Part shown: one piece after another, positions 1 to 8,249 of the stretch
Layout: each line of letters begins with the position of its first letter
Position numbering within the stretch: the stretch's first letter is position 1
Assembly (NCBI RefSeq): GCF_008014675.1
Contig: NZ_VOXD01000026.1
Span: 1-64,000, forward strand
Source of the DNA: Neolewinella aurantiaca
GTDB lineage: Bacteria; Bacteroidota; Bacteroidia; Chitinophagales; Saprospiraceae
Length of the DNA stretch: 64,000 nt
Direction: 5' to 3'
Notes under the pieces: generated by a model
What the model was told of the DNA's origin: nothing
What the model saw: only the letters and a program-made list of their open reading frames with translations
The model's database searches: none
Program-made: the position numbers and the translations under genes

Positions 1-39
1 AGGTGTCATTTGTGCGAGACGTTTCTCGCTTGCGGGTCG

Positions 40-71
40 CAAAGATACGCTCCCAATCACCACCCTTGCAA
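40..71 (-). promoter_or_regulatory. Bacteroidota-type promoter for a gene leaving the window at left
   Basis: Read on the minus strand, TATCTTTG (47 down to 40) fits the Bacteroidota -7 box TAnnTTTG. A TTG lies 21 bases upstream (71-69), where the -33 element is expected. An ATG follows at 9-7 on the same strand, so a gene probably starts at the very edge with Met-Thr-Pro. Only three codons are inside the window, so the gene cannot be identified. Confidence 0.45.
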
Positions 72-621
72 GTGTTTCTCAACTTTGATTCAATCTTTTT
101 TCAACTTTGATGAAAAGTTGCGCGATCACCGATTTTCGCCAAACTTTTACAAGGTGTTTCGACTGGTTTACAGAACCGCTCAAACCAACTGATTCAGATT
201 CATTGCAGAAAGCAGGCTTTGGTCGCTTCAGAAAACTCTCGGAGCTACCCAAATCAGAGCAATATCCGGGTAAAGCAGATGATTCTTTGACTTGATACCA
301 TATATACAGGTGTATTACTTCACGAAGTCATGGAATTGAAGACCCTGTACTTAGCTCTTTCTGCATAGGGTATACTTACGCCAACGCCTAATCCAGTCGC
401 TACTATTGGTTTTCGCTCTTACTATCCGCTAAGTTTTCGCATTACGTTGTGCACGCCTACGGCTTAGCAAGGAGAAACCAGGAGGGCCCCGGCATGATGG
501 CTAATGGCTCAACAGAGCTCTTCGGGGCTTTATGGATATTTATAGTACACGAGAAAAGGAAAGCCCCTACCCTGCTTACAGTAGAGGGAGGATAGGTAAG
601 AGATCATCCCGGGTTACGCTC

Positions 622-650
622 AACCTTCTTTGCACCTGCGTCCGCGCCGC
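622..650 (-). repeat. Dispersed GCAGGTGCA element, copy 1
   Basis: This is a near-consensus copy of the element whose core is GGCGCGGNCGCAGGTGCA. Read on the minus strand, the core is followed by AAGAAGGTT. It lies in the gene-free left margin, about 300 bp beyond the 3' end of glutamine synthetase. Confidence 0.75.
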
Positions 651-778
651 TGCCTTATGTTACGCTATCCTGATGATTATTGGAATATTAATGGTTGCCA
701 GCAGATATGGCGTTATGGGTGTCTGATTCTGGCTCCCTGGCCGCGCGAAATCGTATACCATATATATAAGGTCTCTCA

Positions 779-817
779 GAAAACAAAAAACCGGGCCGCC
801 AATTAAGGCGACCCGGG
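779..817 (-). terminator. Rho-independent terminator, minus strand
   Basis: A GC-rich stem (791-800 with 807-816, one bulge) is followed on the minus strand by a T-rich run (790-781). It lies about 130 bp beyond the glutamine synthetase stop codon and is the best candidate for the end of that transcript. Confidence 0.65.
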
Positions 818-906
818 CAAATCCATGTCCCGCGGACCGCGCGGAACCTGAGCTGATTTAACCTTCTTACATACTTTGCAGGAAGCTTAAATCCTCTTTC
901 ATGGGA

Positions 907-939
907 TTGCAGGAGTTGCAAAGTCTGCAACTCCTGCAA
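907..939 (-). terminator. Perfect 14-bp stem-loop behind the GS gene
   Basis: TTGCAGGAGTTGCA at 907-920 is exactly complementary to 926-939, with a 5-base loop. It starts only 5 bases after the stop codon of glutamine synthetase. It has no T run, so it is more likely an mRNA 3'-end stabiliser or processing structure than a complete terminator. Confidence 0.5.
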
Positions 940-944
940 CACAT

Positions 945-1961
945 TTATACAGAAACCGGCTTAACGGTTTTCACGATCCGTGCAGCAACCTTGTAGGGGT
1001 CTGCAGCGGAGTTAGGGCGACGGTCTTCCAACCAACCTTTCCAGCCGCGCTCAACGGTAGCAACCGGAATACGGATGGAGGCACCACGGTCAGAGATACC
1101 GTAGCTGAACTCGTGAATGCTCTGTGTCTCGTGAAGACCAGTGAGACGGAGGTGGTTATCGTGGCCGTAAACCTCGATGTGTTCCTTAGTGACAGGGCGG
1201 AATGCTTCACATACCTTCTCATAGTCTTCCTTCTTTCCACTTTCGCGGAGGAAAGAGTTGGAGAAGTTAGCGTGCATACCGGAACCGTTCCAATCACCGG
1301 GTACAGGCTTACATTCGTAGTTGATGACGACACCGTACTGCTCGGCCACGCGGTCGAGAAGGAAACGTGCGAGCCAGATCTGGTCACCTGCTTCTTTTGC
1401 GCCTTTGGCGAAGGTCTGGAATTCCCACTGACCAGGAGCAACTTCGCAGTTGATACCTTCTACGGTCAGGCCTGCGTCGAGACAAGCATCAAGGTGCTCC
1501 TCGATGATCTCGCGGCCGTATGCGTTGGCTGCGCCAACGGAACAGTAGTACTGGCCCTGGGGAGCGGGGTCGCTGCCGTCTGCGGGGAAGCCGAGAGGCT
1601 TATTGGTCTCGGGGTCCCAGAGGAAGTATTCCTGCTCGAATCCAAACCAGAAGTCTTTGTCCTCATCCTCGATGGTAGCACGAGCGTTGGATGGGTGCGG
1701 GGTGCCGTCGGCACTGAGCACCTCGGTAAGAACGATGTAGCCGTTCTTGCGCTGAGGGTCGGTGATGATGGCAACGGGCTTGAGCAGACAGTCGGAGCTG
1801 CCGCCGGAAGCCTGTTGGGTAGAAGATCCGTCGAAGGACCACATCGGACAGTCTTCGAGCTTACCGCTGAAGTCTTCGATGATCTGGGTTTTGCAGCGCA
1901 TCTGCTGCATGGGCTCGGAACCGTCGAGCCAAACGTACTGTAGCTTATGTTTAGTAGCCAT
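945..1961 (-). CDS. glnA: Glutamine synthetase, type II (GSII)
   Basis: This is the cytosolic enzyme joining ammonium to glutamate with ATP. At 338 residues it has the size of the short GSII class (eukaryote and glnII type), not the roughly 470-residue GSI or 730-residue GSIII. Visible signatures are the N-terminal WSFDGSST segment, the EQEYFLWD active-site motif, NGSGMHANFS for ATP and glutamate binding, and the C-terminal RGASIRIP and DRRPNSAADPY segments. It is the last gene of a minus-strand nitrogen set (P-II, amtB, porin, glnA), so ammonium uptake, sensing and assimilation are encoded together. The upstream gap to the porin is 169 bp and contains two inverted copies of the dispersed repeat, so it may have its own promoter. 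GSII lacks the adenylylation control of GSI, so regulation is probably transcriptional. Confidence 0.95.
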   Translation of the reverse strand: MATKHKLQYVWLDGSEPMQQMRCKTQIIEDFSGKLEDCPMWSFDGSSTQQASGGSSDCLLKPVAIITDPQRKNGYIVLTEVLSADGTPHPSNARATIEDEDKDFWFGFEQEYFLWDPETNKPLGFPADGSDPAPQGQYYCSVGAANAYGREIIEEHLDACLDAGLTVEGINCEVAPGQWEFQTFAKGAKEAGDQIWLARFLLDRVAEQYGVVINYECKPVPGDWNGSGMHANFSNSFLRESGKKEDYEKVCEAFRPVTKEHIEVYGHDNHLRLTGLHETQSIHEFSYGISDRGASIRIPVATVERGWKGWLEDRRPNSAADPYKVAARIVKTVKPVSV

Positions 1962-2007
1962 AGTTAGAAAGGAGTTTGTGAGGTTAAATCAGAAATAAAT
2001 GAAATTT

Positions 2008-2036
2008 GGGCGAGGCCGCAGGTGCAAGGTGAGTTT
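2008..2036 (+). repeat. Dispersed GCAGGTGCA element, copy 2
   Basis: This copy lies 47 bp upstream of the glutamine synthetase start. It faces copy 3 (2087-2117) as an inverted pair about 50 bp apart, so a transcript through this gap could fold into a long stem. Confidence 0.75.
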
Positions 2037-2086
2037 TGAGAGGAGAATAGTCATTAAGGGAAGTTTCCTTTGCTGAGTTCTGCCTT

Positions 2087-2117
2087 AAACCGTTGCCTTG
2101 CACCCGCATCCGTGCCC
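2087..2117 (-). repeat. Dispersed GCAGGTGCA element, copy 3 (diverged)
   Basis: This inverted partner of copy 2 has mismatches in the core (GCGGGTGCA). It lies 14 bp beyond the stop codon of the porin gene. Confidence 0.6.
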
Positions 2118-2130
2118 GCTATTGTCGTTT

Positions 2131-3258
2131 TTAGAAAGTGTACACAGCAGCGAGGATGAAAGCAGCTACGCTGTTATCATCTGCGGAAGGGAAAATGCCA
2201 CTGGGCTGAGAATCAAATACGACCTGATCGTTACCAGAGTCGAAGCGTACTTCAGGGATGATGGTGAGGGGACCAACCTTATAGTTGCCACTGAGAGTGA
2301 AAGCAGTGACAGAAGGAGCGTCTCCCGTAACTCCTTCGGCTAGTTTACCCGTGAAGTACTCACCGCGGAAACCGAGGTCGAAGCCATCAGAAATTCCAAC
2401 GGTTGCGTAAAGTGCAGCTCCGGTGAAACCGTCAACAGTGCTGCCATCAACACTGCTTGTTTTGTCGGATACGTTCAGGCCGAGCATGAACGTTTCGCTG
2501 ACTTCGTAAGTTGCGGTCAGGTCAACCTGGAAACCAGACTGATCGAGATCGTCGGTTTCACCTTCAGCCTCCTTGCCGGCAAGGAAATTGAGGTAAGCTG
2601 CGAGGTTACCCGTTTCGGCGCTGAGCTGAGCACCAATGTGCTTACCTTCTACGTCGTCGAACTTGCTATCGGTGTCATTAAAAACACCAACCATTGCACC
2701 AAAGCCCTCAGCGATGGCGAAATCAGCTTTGATACCCGTGTGGAAGAAAGGGCCGTTGCTGAAAAGGTAGCTCGTAGAGTAGTTTACATTGATCGGGTCA
2801 ATGACTTCGTATCCGACGAAGGTACCAAAGTTACCGAGGGTGAAGGTAACGAAATCGGAAGGTGCGTAAGTTACGAACAACTGCTGAACTGCAGGAACGT
2901 CTCCGTTGGCTGCCTCTGCACGGGGCCCGAAACCAAGCTGAGCGACGAAGCTCACCTTTTCGAATTCCTGAGCGAGGGTAACATTAGCCATACCGATGGT
3001 GAACTCGTTAGCCCGGTCAGTGAAACTGGTTGGGAAAACGAGTGGTAGTTCGCTATCAGCTCCTTCGGTGAAGTTTTGCTGGTAGTAAACGTCAGCAAAT
3101 CCACTGATTTGGAGACCTGGCGTTTCTTCTTCCTCTTTTTCTTCGTCAGCGGGTGCAGTCACCGGGTCTGCTGCGGGCAGATCGGCGCTCACCTGAGCGA
3201 AGAGAGTAGTGGAAGAAAGGAGCATGAATGCGAGCGTAAATTTGAAAATTGTTTTCAT
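2131..3258 (-). CDS. Outer-membrane beta-barrel porin, OmpL/BBP2-like
   Basis: This is a predicted outer-membrane channel of 375 residues. A signal peptide occupies about residues 1-21 (MKTIFKFTLAFMLLSSTTLF, cleavage after AQ). A short acidic Pro/Glu-rich linker follows, then alternating amphipathic strands starting with ISGFADVYYQQNF. The protein ends in an aromatic residue (AAVYTF), as outer-membrane barrels do. The overall look is that of the putative beta-barrel porin-2 family common in Bacteroidota. It sits between amtB and glutamine synthetase on the same strand, so I infer that it admits ammonium or another small nitrogen compound to the periplasm. The substrate is not visible in the sequence. 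The start codon is the one that opens the signal peptide. Confidence 0.8.
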   Translation of the reverse strand: MKTIFKFTLAFMLLSSTTLFAQVSADLPAADPVTAPADEEKEEEETPGLQISGFADVYYQQNFTEGADSELPLVFPTSFTDRANEFTIGMANVTLAQEFEKVSFVAQLGFGPRAEAANGDVPAVQQLFVTYAPSDFVTFTLGNFGTFVGYEVIDPINVNYSTSYLFSNGPFFHTGIKADFAIAEGFGAMVGVFNDTDSKFDDVEGKHIGAQLSAETGNLAAYLNFLAGKEAEGETDDLDQSGFQVDLTATYEVSETFMLGLNVSDKTSSVDGSTVDGFTGAALYATVGISDGFDLGFRGEYFTGKLAEGVTGDAPSVTAFTLSGNYKVGPLTIIPEVRFDSGNDQVVFDSQPSGIFPSADDNSVAAFILAAVYTF

Positions 3259-3335
3259 CGTTGGAGTAAAGTTTAATATCCGTGGTGATAGTGAGGTGAT
3301 ATTTCATTCCGGATATGGACTTAACCCCTGGGTAA

Positions 3336-3366
3336 TTGGCAAATTGAATTCGCTGTCATACCTTTG
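3336..3366 (+). promoter_or_regulatory. Plus-strand promoter in the porin-amtB gap
   Basis: TACCTTTG at 3359-3366 matches the Bacteroidota -7 box. TTG at 3336-3338 stands 20 bases upstream, the expected spacing for the -33 element. It points away from both flanking genes, which are on the minus strand, and towards the terminator at 3456-3492. Confidence 0.45.
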
Positions 3367-3369
3367 ATT

Positions 3370-3492
3370 CTTTACCAGTTCTCCCTTCCGGATAAGAAGA
3401 GAGAATTGATAAGAGAAAGATCCTTAGTTGGGGGCGGTTCAGTCCGTTTCCGGCGGGCCCGTTTGACGTTGCAGCGTCGGCGGGCCTTTTTT
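3370..3492 (+). ncRNA. Candidate small RNA, about 120 nt
   Basis: A promoter-like pair (3336-3366) and a rho-independent terminator (3456-3492) on the plus strand bracket about 120 bases with no plausible reading frame. Both flanking genes (porin and amtB) run on the other strand. Such a promoter-terminator pair with no gene is the usual sequence sign of a trans-acting small RNA. No known RNA family was recognised, and the exact ends are inferred. Confidence 0.35.
3456..3492 (+). terminator. Rho-independent terminator, plus strand
   Basis: The outer stem GGCCCG/CGGGCC (3456-3461 with 3481-3486) and inner stem GACG/CGTC (3465-3468 with 3475-3478) are followed by six T (3487-3492). The T run fixes the direction as plus, although no plus-strand gene lies upstream. 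Confidence 0.6.
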
Positions 3493-3506
3493 GTAGTGAT
3501 GGTTTC

Positions 3507-3552
3507 GGCCCGTTAGCAGATCGAGGCATTTACCTCTGCTGGCTAACGGGCC
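3507..3552 (-). terminator. Stem-loop behind amtB
   Basis: GGCCCGTTAGC (3507-3517) pairs exactly with 3542-3552, and a weaker inner stem lies between. It starts 12 bp past the amtB stop. It lacks a T run on the minus strand, so it may be an mRNA 3' stabiliser rather than a strong terminator. Confidence 0.5.
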
Positions 3553-3563
3553 AAAATCACATT

Positions 3564-4826
3564 TTATCCTTCAGTAAGTTGGAAGATTCCGTCCTCTTTA
3601 CCGTCGGTGTAGGCGTGCATATCGTGCTCGCCGATGTCGAGTCCTTTGAGTTCCTCTTCTTCGTCTACCCGGATGCCCATGATTGCTTTGAGTGCACCCA
3701 TGATGCCGAAGCTGGCGAGGAAAGAGAAAGCACCTACAGCAAGGGTACCGATAAGCTGGGTAACGAAACTGTGCTCTGGGTTAGTAGAGAAAATTCCTAC
3801 CGCAAGGGTACCCCAGATACCACATACACCGTGAACGGAAGTTGCACCAACGGGATCGTCGAGCTTGAGGGTTTTATCGAAGAAGACAATGCTAAGGGGA
3901 ATGATGATACCAGCGATGGCACCCACCAGGATAGCGCTGCCACCGGTGAAGCTGTCGGCACCGGCAGTTACACCTACGAGACCACCGAGGATACCGTTGA
4001 GTACCATGGAGAGATCGTAAGACTTGAACATGAAGTAAGCCACGAAGAAGGCGGCAACACCACCAGCTGCAGCAGCGAGTGAAGTGGTTACGAATACGAG
4101 TGAAACGCCGTTGGGGTCAGCACTCAGGACAGATCCGCCGTTGAAGCCGTACCAGCCGAACCAAAGGAGGAAAACACCGATAGCTGCCAAGGGCATGCTG
4201 TGGCCGGGGATCGCGGTAATGCGGCCATCACTTTTGTACTTGCCCTTGCGCGCACCGAGCAGGATGATTGCAGCGAGAGCGGCAAAGCCACCAGCCGCGT
4301 GAACCAGAGTAGAACCGGCAAAATCGTAAAAGCCCATTTCGGCGAGCCAGCCACCACCCCAGTGCCACATACCTGTGATTGGGTAGCTGATGCCAACGAA
4401 GAGCGTAGCGAAAAGCAGGAAAGGAACAAGTTTGATTCGCTCAGCTACGGCACCGGATACGATGGTGGCACAGGTAGCGGCAAACATTGCCTGAAAGATG
4501 AAGTCGGAGTAGCCCGTGTAAGCTGAGCCACCTTCAGCAGCGGCGGCGTAATCGGCTACGGCGCTTCCGGCCCAGTCGAGAGGGACGAAGAACTTCCCTA
4601 CGAATCCTCCTTCGTAGCCCTCACCGGGGTACATAAGGTTAAATCCAATCACGAAGTAGGTCAGCAGACCGATACAGATGATCATCGAGTTTTTGAAAAG
4701 GATATTGACTACGTTCTTCTTCTGAACGAAGCCAGCCTCCAGGCTGGCAAAGCCTAGGTGCATAAGGAAGACGAAACAAGTCGCCACCAGGATCCAGAGG
4801 TTATTTACAGTGAATAATGCTTCCAT
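3564..4826 (-). CDS. amtB: Ammonium transporter, Amt/MEP/Rh family
   Basis: This inner-membrane ammonium channel has 420 residues and about eleven hydrophobic segments. Family marks are visible: the outer-vestibule stretch around FAATCATIVSGAVAERIKL, the first pore histidine in STLVHAAGGFAALAA and the second in SVHGVCGIWGTLAVG (the twin-His pair). The N-terminus lacks a cleavable signal, but the first segment is hydrophobic. The charged C-terminal tail (RVDEEEELKGLDIGEHDMHAY) is the cytoplasmic region that P-II proteins contact in this family. The P-II gene lies 228 bp upstream on the same strand, the classic glnK-amtB arrangement, so P-II gating of the channel is the natural inference. Confidence 0.95.
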   Translation of the reverse strand: MEALFTVNNLWILVATCFVFLMHLGFASLEAGFVQKKNVVNILFKNSMIICIGLLTYFVIGFNLMYPGEGYEGGFVGKFFVPLDWAGSAVADYAAAAEGGSAYTGYSDFIFQAMFAATCATIVSGAVAERIKLVPFLLFATLFVGISYPITGMWHWGGGWLAEMGFYDFAGSTLVHAAGGFAALAAIILLGARKGKYKSDGRITAIPGHSMPLAAIGVFLLWFGWYGFNGGSVLSADPNGVSLVFVTTSLAAAAGGVAAFFVAYFMFKSYDLSMVLNGILGGLVGVTAGADSFTGGSAILVGAIAGIIIPLSIVFFDKTLKLDDPVGATSVHGVCGIWGTLAVGIFSTNPEHSFVTQLIGTLAVGAFSFLASFGIMGALKAIMGIRVDEEEELKGLDIGEHDMHAYTDGKEDGIFQLTEG

Positions 4827-5054
4827 AGCAAAAAAAGGTATTTTGTAAGAGTGTGTTAGTTGAAAAAGTCGGGCCTGGAGCCGGTTAGCTAGCGGAGAAG
4901 GAAAAGAGGTTCCATCCGCTGCCTGGCATGCTGGCTCGGTTACAATCTGGTCTTACAAGGTTGGGGCTGGGGGGGGATGGAGGGCCGGCAACGGCTCGTC
5001 CTGTGGCGAAGGTGGTTAAATCTCGCTCTTAAGTGAAAGTCTGAAAAGTAAAAA

Positions 5055-5393
5055 TTAGATAGCGCTCTCGTTTTCTTCTCCGGTGCGGATACGTACTACG
5101 CGTTCGATGTCGAAGATGGAAATTTTTCCATCCCCAACCTTGCCGGTGCGGCCTGCGGACGTGATGGCGCCGATAATGGCGTCTACTTTGTCGGTGGGAG
5201 CAAGCAGATCGAGTTGAAGGCGCGCGATGTAATCAGCGTCGTATACACTACCCCGGTAAGTGAGTTGTTCGCCACGCTGGAGGCCAAAGCCCTTTACTTC
5301 GGAAAGAGTAAAGAACTTGACGTCGATTTCAGCCAAAGCATCACGGACGGCCTCGAATCTTGAAAGGCGAATAATAGCTTCGATTTTCTTCAT
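5055..5393 (-). CDS. glnK: P-II family nitrogen regulatory protein
   Basis: This is a small cytosolic trimeric sensor of 2-oxoglutarate, ATP and ADP. The 112-residue product starts MKKIEAIIRLSRFEAVRDAL, the usual P-II start. An in-frame upstream extension to 5525 reads as atypical sequence and is rejected. KGFGLQRG leads into the T-loop (TYRGSVYDADY), which retains a Tyr where uridylylation occurs in proteobacteria. RTGKVGDGKISIFDIERVVRIRTGEE is the B-loop and C-loop region for nucleotide binding. It lies directly upstream of amtB on the same strand and probably controls AmtB flux. No uridylyltransferase gene is in the window. glnK is chosen over glnB only because of the amtB linkage. Confidence 0.92.
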   Translation of the reverse strand: MKKIEAIIRLSRFEAVRDALAEIDVKFFTLSEVKGFGLQRGEQLTYRGSVYDADYIARLQLDLLAPTDKVDAIIGAITSAGRTGKVGDGKISIFDIERVVRIRTGEENESAI

Positions 5394-5636
5394 TAGAATC
5401 TTTTTGTTCGATATCTCCTTGGTCAGTGGAAAAATAAACGTACAGTGAATTAAAAAGTCTAAATGGTTCGGGGGTTGGAAAAAGCGAAAATTAATCTTCC
5501 CGCTTTGTTGAAAGCAAATATGCATTGGCTTGGAGGTCCCAGTGTAGTCAGTTAAATTTACTTATCGTTACAACCAACCAAGCACTTAATCACCTTACAA
5601 GCTGATTATCAAAGACTTAAAACTTTCGATCTGCTC

Positions 5637-7142
5637 ATGGCCACCGCAATAAAAAATCAGGTATTTAGGCTTGTCAAATCTTTGACCAAGGCTGAAAAGC
5701 GCAATTTCAAGCTTTTTGCCACCAGAGCAGGAGCGACAACAGACAATAAATTCATCCGCTTATTTGATGCGATCGATAAGTCTCCAGCTCCGGAAGACAG
5801 CCTTCTCGTGAAGCAACTCAGCATCACATCCGGCAAGTTGAGCAACCTCAAACGCCACCTTTACCAACAAGTCCTGACCAGCCTGCGGCTCATCTATATC
5901 AATAAAGAAATAGACATTGAACTCCGGCAACAAATTGACTTCACCCGAATCCTCTACGGCAAGGGACATTACCTCGACTCGCTGAGGCTCCTGGAGCGGG
6001 CTAAACTCACGGCAGTAAAGCACAATCAGGATTTGCTGCATCTCGAGATCCTCGAATTTCAGAAACTTATCGAGGCGCGGCACGTGACCCTCTCACGTCA
6101 GGTCGACAACAAAATGGACCTTTTGCTCAAAGAATCTACCGAGTGCAACCAGAGTGTTCTTAACAACAGCGAGTTGTTCAACATCAACATCCAGGTACAC
6201 GGCCTTTATATAGAACACGGTCACAGCCGGACAGCAGAAGAGCTGGCAGAGAACGAAGAATTCTGGACCAACACACAGAAGCGGATGGCTCGCAAAGGCC
6301 CATCGGACTATACTTTCCACCAAAAAATCAACCGGTCTCAGGCGACAATGTGGTTTCACTACATACAGCTGGACTTCAGAGAAGCCCTGGACGACGCCGT
6401 GGAAGCCTCCAACATGTTTTACCTCAACCCTCAAATGATGGTTAAGGACCCCGATCTTTACCTGCGTTGTCTTTATTACGTTTCTATGCTGGGTTACCTC
6501 ACCAAAGATGAAACGACCGTAAGGCGAAATGTAACTAAGATGGACAAGTTTCTGAACGGAGATGATGTTCTCCTGAATGGCAACTCCCGTCAGTTGGGTG
6601 AGACCTACCTCAATCTCTCCCGCTTCAATCACCTTTTTATGACCGGCGATCATGAAGAAGCATACCAACTCAGTCAGAAAATTCTTGCGCAGCACACCCT
6701 CGGGGAGTTCCTACCCTCTTCTCACCGCTGGGCGCTGTTTCTTTTCAAGTTTGCGGCAGCCTGCTTTCTGGTAAAGCGCTTCGACGAAGCGCTCGATTAC
6801 CTCAACGAAATAATAAACATGCGCAGCGGAATTTTCCGTGAAGATCTGCTCATCAACACCCGTTTGCTGCACGCGCTCTGCAATTTTGAACTAACCAATT
6901 ACTCCCTCGTCGATTATCACCTCAATTCTGTAAGCCGGTTACTGAACCGCAGTAAAGAGACCGCCCAGGTACATAAGCTATCCGTTTCGGGGCTGCGCCG
7001 ATTGCTGAAAACACCGATTGCGGAGCACCAACAGGTTTACACCGTGTTGCAGGAAGAGATCAATAGTGTTGCCGACCAGGCTTTTGAACGTAAAGCATTG
7101 ATCTACCTCGACCTGAATTGGTGGTTAAACAGCAAACAATAA
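5637..7142 (+). CDS. Conserved helical-repeat protein of unknown function
   Basis: This 501-residue protein is not assigned a function. It has no signal peptide or membrane segment. The N-terminus (AIKNQVFRLVKSLTKAEKRNF) is basic and helical and resembles the start of a Bacteroidota protein group I recall only as hypothetical. The remainder is almost wholly alpha-helical, with TPR-like spaced aromatic and alanine positions, so a scaffold or protein-binding solenoid in the cytoplasm is plausible. It is divergent from the P-II gene (gap 243 bp) and stands alone, followed by the long hairpin element at 7156-7275. Codon use looks like that of its neighbours. Confidence 0.75.
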   Translation: MATAIKNQVFRLVKSLTKAEKRNFKLFATRAGATTDNKFIRLFDAIDKSPAPEDSLLVKQLSITSGKLSNLKRHLYQQVLTSLRLIYINKEIDIELRQQIDFTRILYGKGHYLDSLRLLERAKLTAVKHNQDLLHLEILEFQKLIEARHVTLSRQVDNKMDLLLKESTECNQSVLNNSELFNINIQVHGLYIEHGHSRTAEELAENEEFWTNTQKRMARKGPSDYTFHQKINRSQATMWFHYIQLDFREALDDAVEASNMFYLNPQMMVKDPDLYLRCLYYVSMLGYLTKDETTVRRNVTKMDKFLNGDDVLLNGNSRQLGETYLNLSRFNHLFMTGDHEEAYQLSQKILAQHTLGEFLPSSHRWALFLFKFAAACFLVKRFDEALDYLNEIINMRSGIFREDLLINTRLLHALCNFELTNYSLVDYHLNSVSRLLNRSKETAQVHKLSVSGLRRLLKTPIAEHQQVYTVLQEEINSVADQAFERKALIYLDLNWWLNSKQ

Positions 7143-7155
7143 TATCTGGTGTTAT

Positions 7156-7275
7156 CTTTAAGCATATACTACTGGACATTTTTGATTTTCTACCTCACCC
7201 TCCGCCCCCTCCAGCAAGCTTCGCTTTAAGGCTCAGCGGAGAGGGAACCAAAAATGTCCAGTAGTATGCTTTAAG
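7156..7275. repeat. MITE-like 120-bp inverted-repeat element
   Basis: The arms at 7156-7184 and 7249-7275 are complementary. They share an exact 17-base run (ACTACTGGACATTTTTG) plus an imperfect outer end containing TTTAAGC/GCTTTAAG. The interior also folds: CCTCCGC near 7199 faces GCGGAG near 7236, and AAGC-TTCG-CTT forms a tetraloop at the tip. The whole unit can form one long hairpin. It has no coding capacity and fills the gap between two plus-strand genes. Confidence 0.6.
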
Positions 7276-7299
7276 CATTAACCTCTGATCAACTAAAGC

Positions 7300-8169
7300 A
7301 TGAGTCTTTCTAAGTCCCGCCACCTGATGGCGCTGTTACCTTTAATTGTAGCAACCTTCTTCCTTGGTAATTCCGGTGGTCCGGCGTCCAACGGAAACTT
7401 CTATACCGGAGCGCCAAAATTCGGTGGCGGAACCGAAAGAACCTGCAGTGTTTGCCACAGCACCGGCGACTTCGGCCAACCGGAGATCAACGTATCCTTC
7501 GCGCTGGACGGTGTTCCAACAGACCTGACAACCTACACTCCGGGCGCCACTTACCGGGTTACCGTAGCAGTTGGCTACGGGGCCGCGGCTCCGGCAGCTT
7601 ACGGATTCAGCTCTCAGTTTCTGACCACAACCGCCCCGGCTCCTGAAGTGGCAGGTGCCGCGGCCAATCCGGATGCGGCAACCCAAGTCATCACCGGCGA
7701 CGGCGGACGCGTGTACATTGAGCAAAATGCAGCGAATCAGGACAGTACGTTTTCGTTCGACTGGACGGCTCCTGAAGCCGGGGCAGGCCCGGTGGAATAC
7801 TACGTGGTGGGTAATCTGGTCAACGGTGCTTCCGGTACACTTGGCGACAACGGCAGCACCGAGCCTACTGTAATCACACTGGCAGAAGGTTCTCCCTCTG
7901 GCCTGCGCGACATTGCGGTTATTCCACACAAGTTATATCCCAACCCAACCGCAGGAGTGGCGAACCTTACCTTCGATGCTCCCGGTACCGGAGCGTACCA
8001 ACTCAGCATCCTCGGCCTGGACGGCAAAGTGCTGCGCGACCAACAACTTTCGCTTTCAGCCGGGGCCAATAGCTTGCCCTTGCCGGTGGCTACGTTGAAA
8101 CCAGGCGTGTACATTGTGCAGCTCAGCGGTACCGACGGCCGTCTCACGTCGCGCCTCGCCGTGCGTTGA
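7300..8169 (+). CDS. Secreted haem-motif protein with T9SS type A sorting domain (choice-of-anchor V type)
   Basis: This is a predicted exported protein of 289 residues. An N-terminal hydrophobic signal lies at about residues 8-24. A single CxxCH haem-c-type motif (CSVCH, residues 49-53) follows a Gly-rich stretch (FYTGAPKFGGGTERT). A beta-sandwich of about 150 residues comes next. The C-terminal 80 residues form a T9SS type A domain: KLYPNPTAG, then IYxLDG-like repeats, then LKPGVYIVQL and a basic end. The arrangement fits the choice-of-anchor V group, in which a CxxCH-containing Reelin-like domain precedes a surface-sorting tail. The role is unknown, and extracellular electron transfer is possible. 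Cytochrome maturation genes (ccmD, ccmE, ccmF) occur elsewhere in the window. Confidence 0.8.
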   Translation: MSLSKSRHLMALLPLIVATFFLGNSGGPASNGNFYTGAPKFGGGTERTCSVCHSTGDFGQPEINVSFALDGVPTDLTTYTPGATYRVTVAVGYGAAAPAAYGFSSQFLTTTAPAPEVAGAAANPDAATQVITGDGGRVYIEQNAANQDSTFSFDWTAPEAGAGPVEYYVVGNLVNGASGTLGDNGSTEPTVITLAEGSPSGLRDIAVIPHKLYPNPTAGVANLTFDAPGTGAYQLSILGLDGKVLRDQQLSLSAGANSLPLPVATLKPGVYIVQLSGTDGRLTSRLAVR

Positions 8170-8184
8170 TCAGCTAACCGATTC

Positions 8185-8213
8185 AGGGCGCTGACGCAGG
8201 TGCAGGCAAGGTT
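8185..8213 (+). repeat. Dispersed GCAGGTGCA element, copy 4
   Basis: This is the left half of the head-to-head pair. Its core reads GCTGACGCAGGTGCA, so the GC block differs slightly from consensus. Confidence 0.7.
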
Positions 8214-8221
8214 CTCAAAAA

Positions 8222-8249
8222 ACGTTCTTTGCACCTGCGGCCCCGCCCT
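8222..8249 (-). repeat. Dispersed GCAGGTGCA element, copy 5
   Basis: This is the right half of the pair, inverted, with the exact core CGCAGGTGCAAAGAA on the minus strand. Confidence 0.75.

Larger units (their letters stand above)
1..944. other. Gene-free left margin
   Basis: No convincing coding region is seen on either strand. The short open frames here have no recognisable features, and one of them (532-726) runs through a copy of the dispersed repeat. The stretch holds a minus-strand promoter near its left edge, one repeat copy at 622-650, and the hairpins behind the glutamine synthetase gene. The phrase ATACCATATATA occurs twice, near 295 and 756. Confidence 0.6.

Noticed and set aside
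532-726. Short plus-strand frame in the left margin
   Set aside because: Its middle is the dispersed repeat, and it shows no coding pattern.
1113-1943. 276-codon open frame antisense to glutamine synthetase
   Set aside because: It is a shadow frame of a certain gene.
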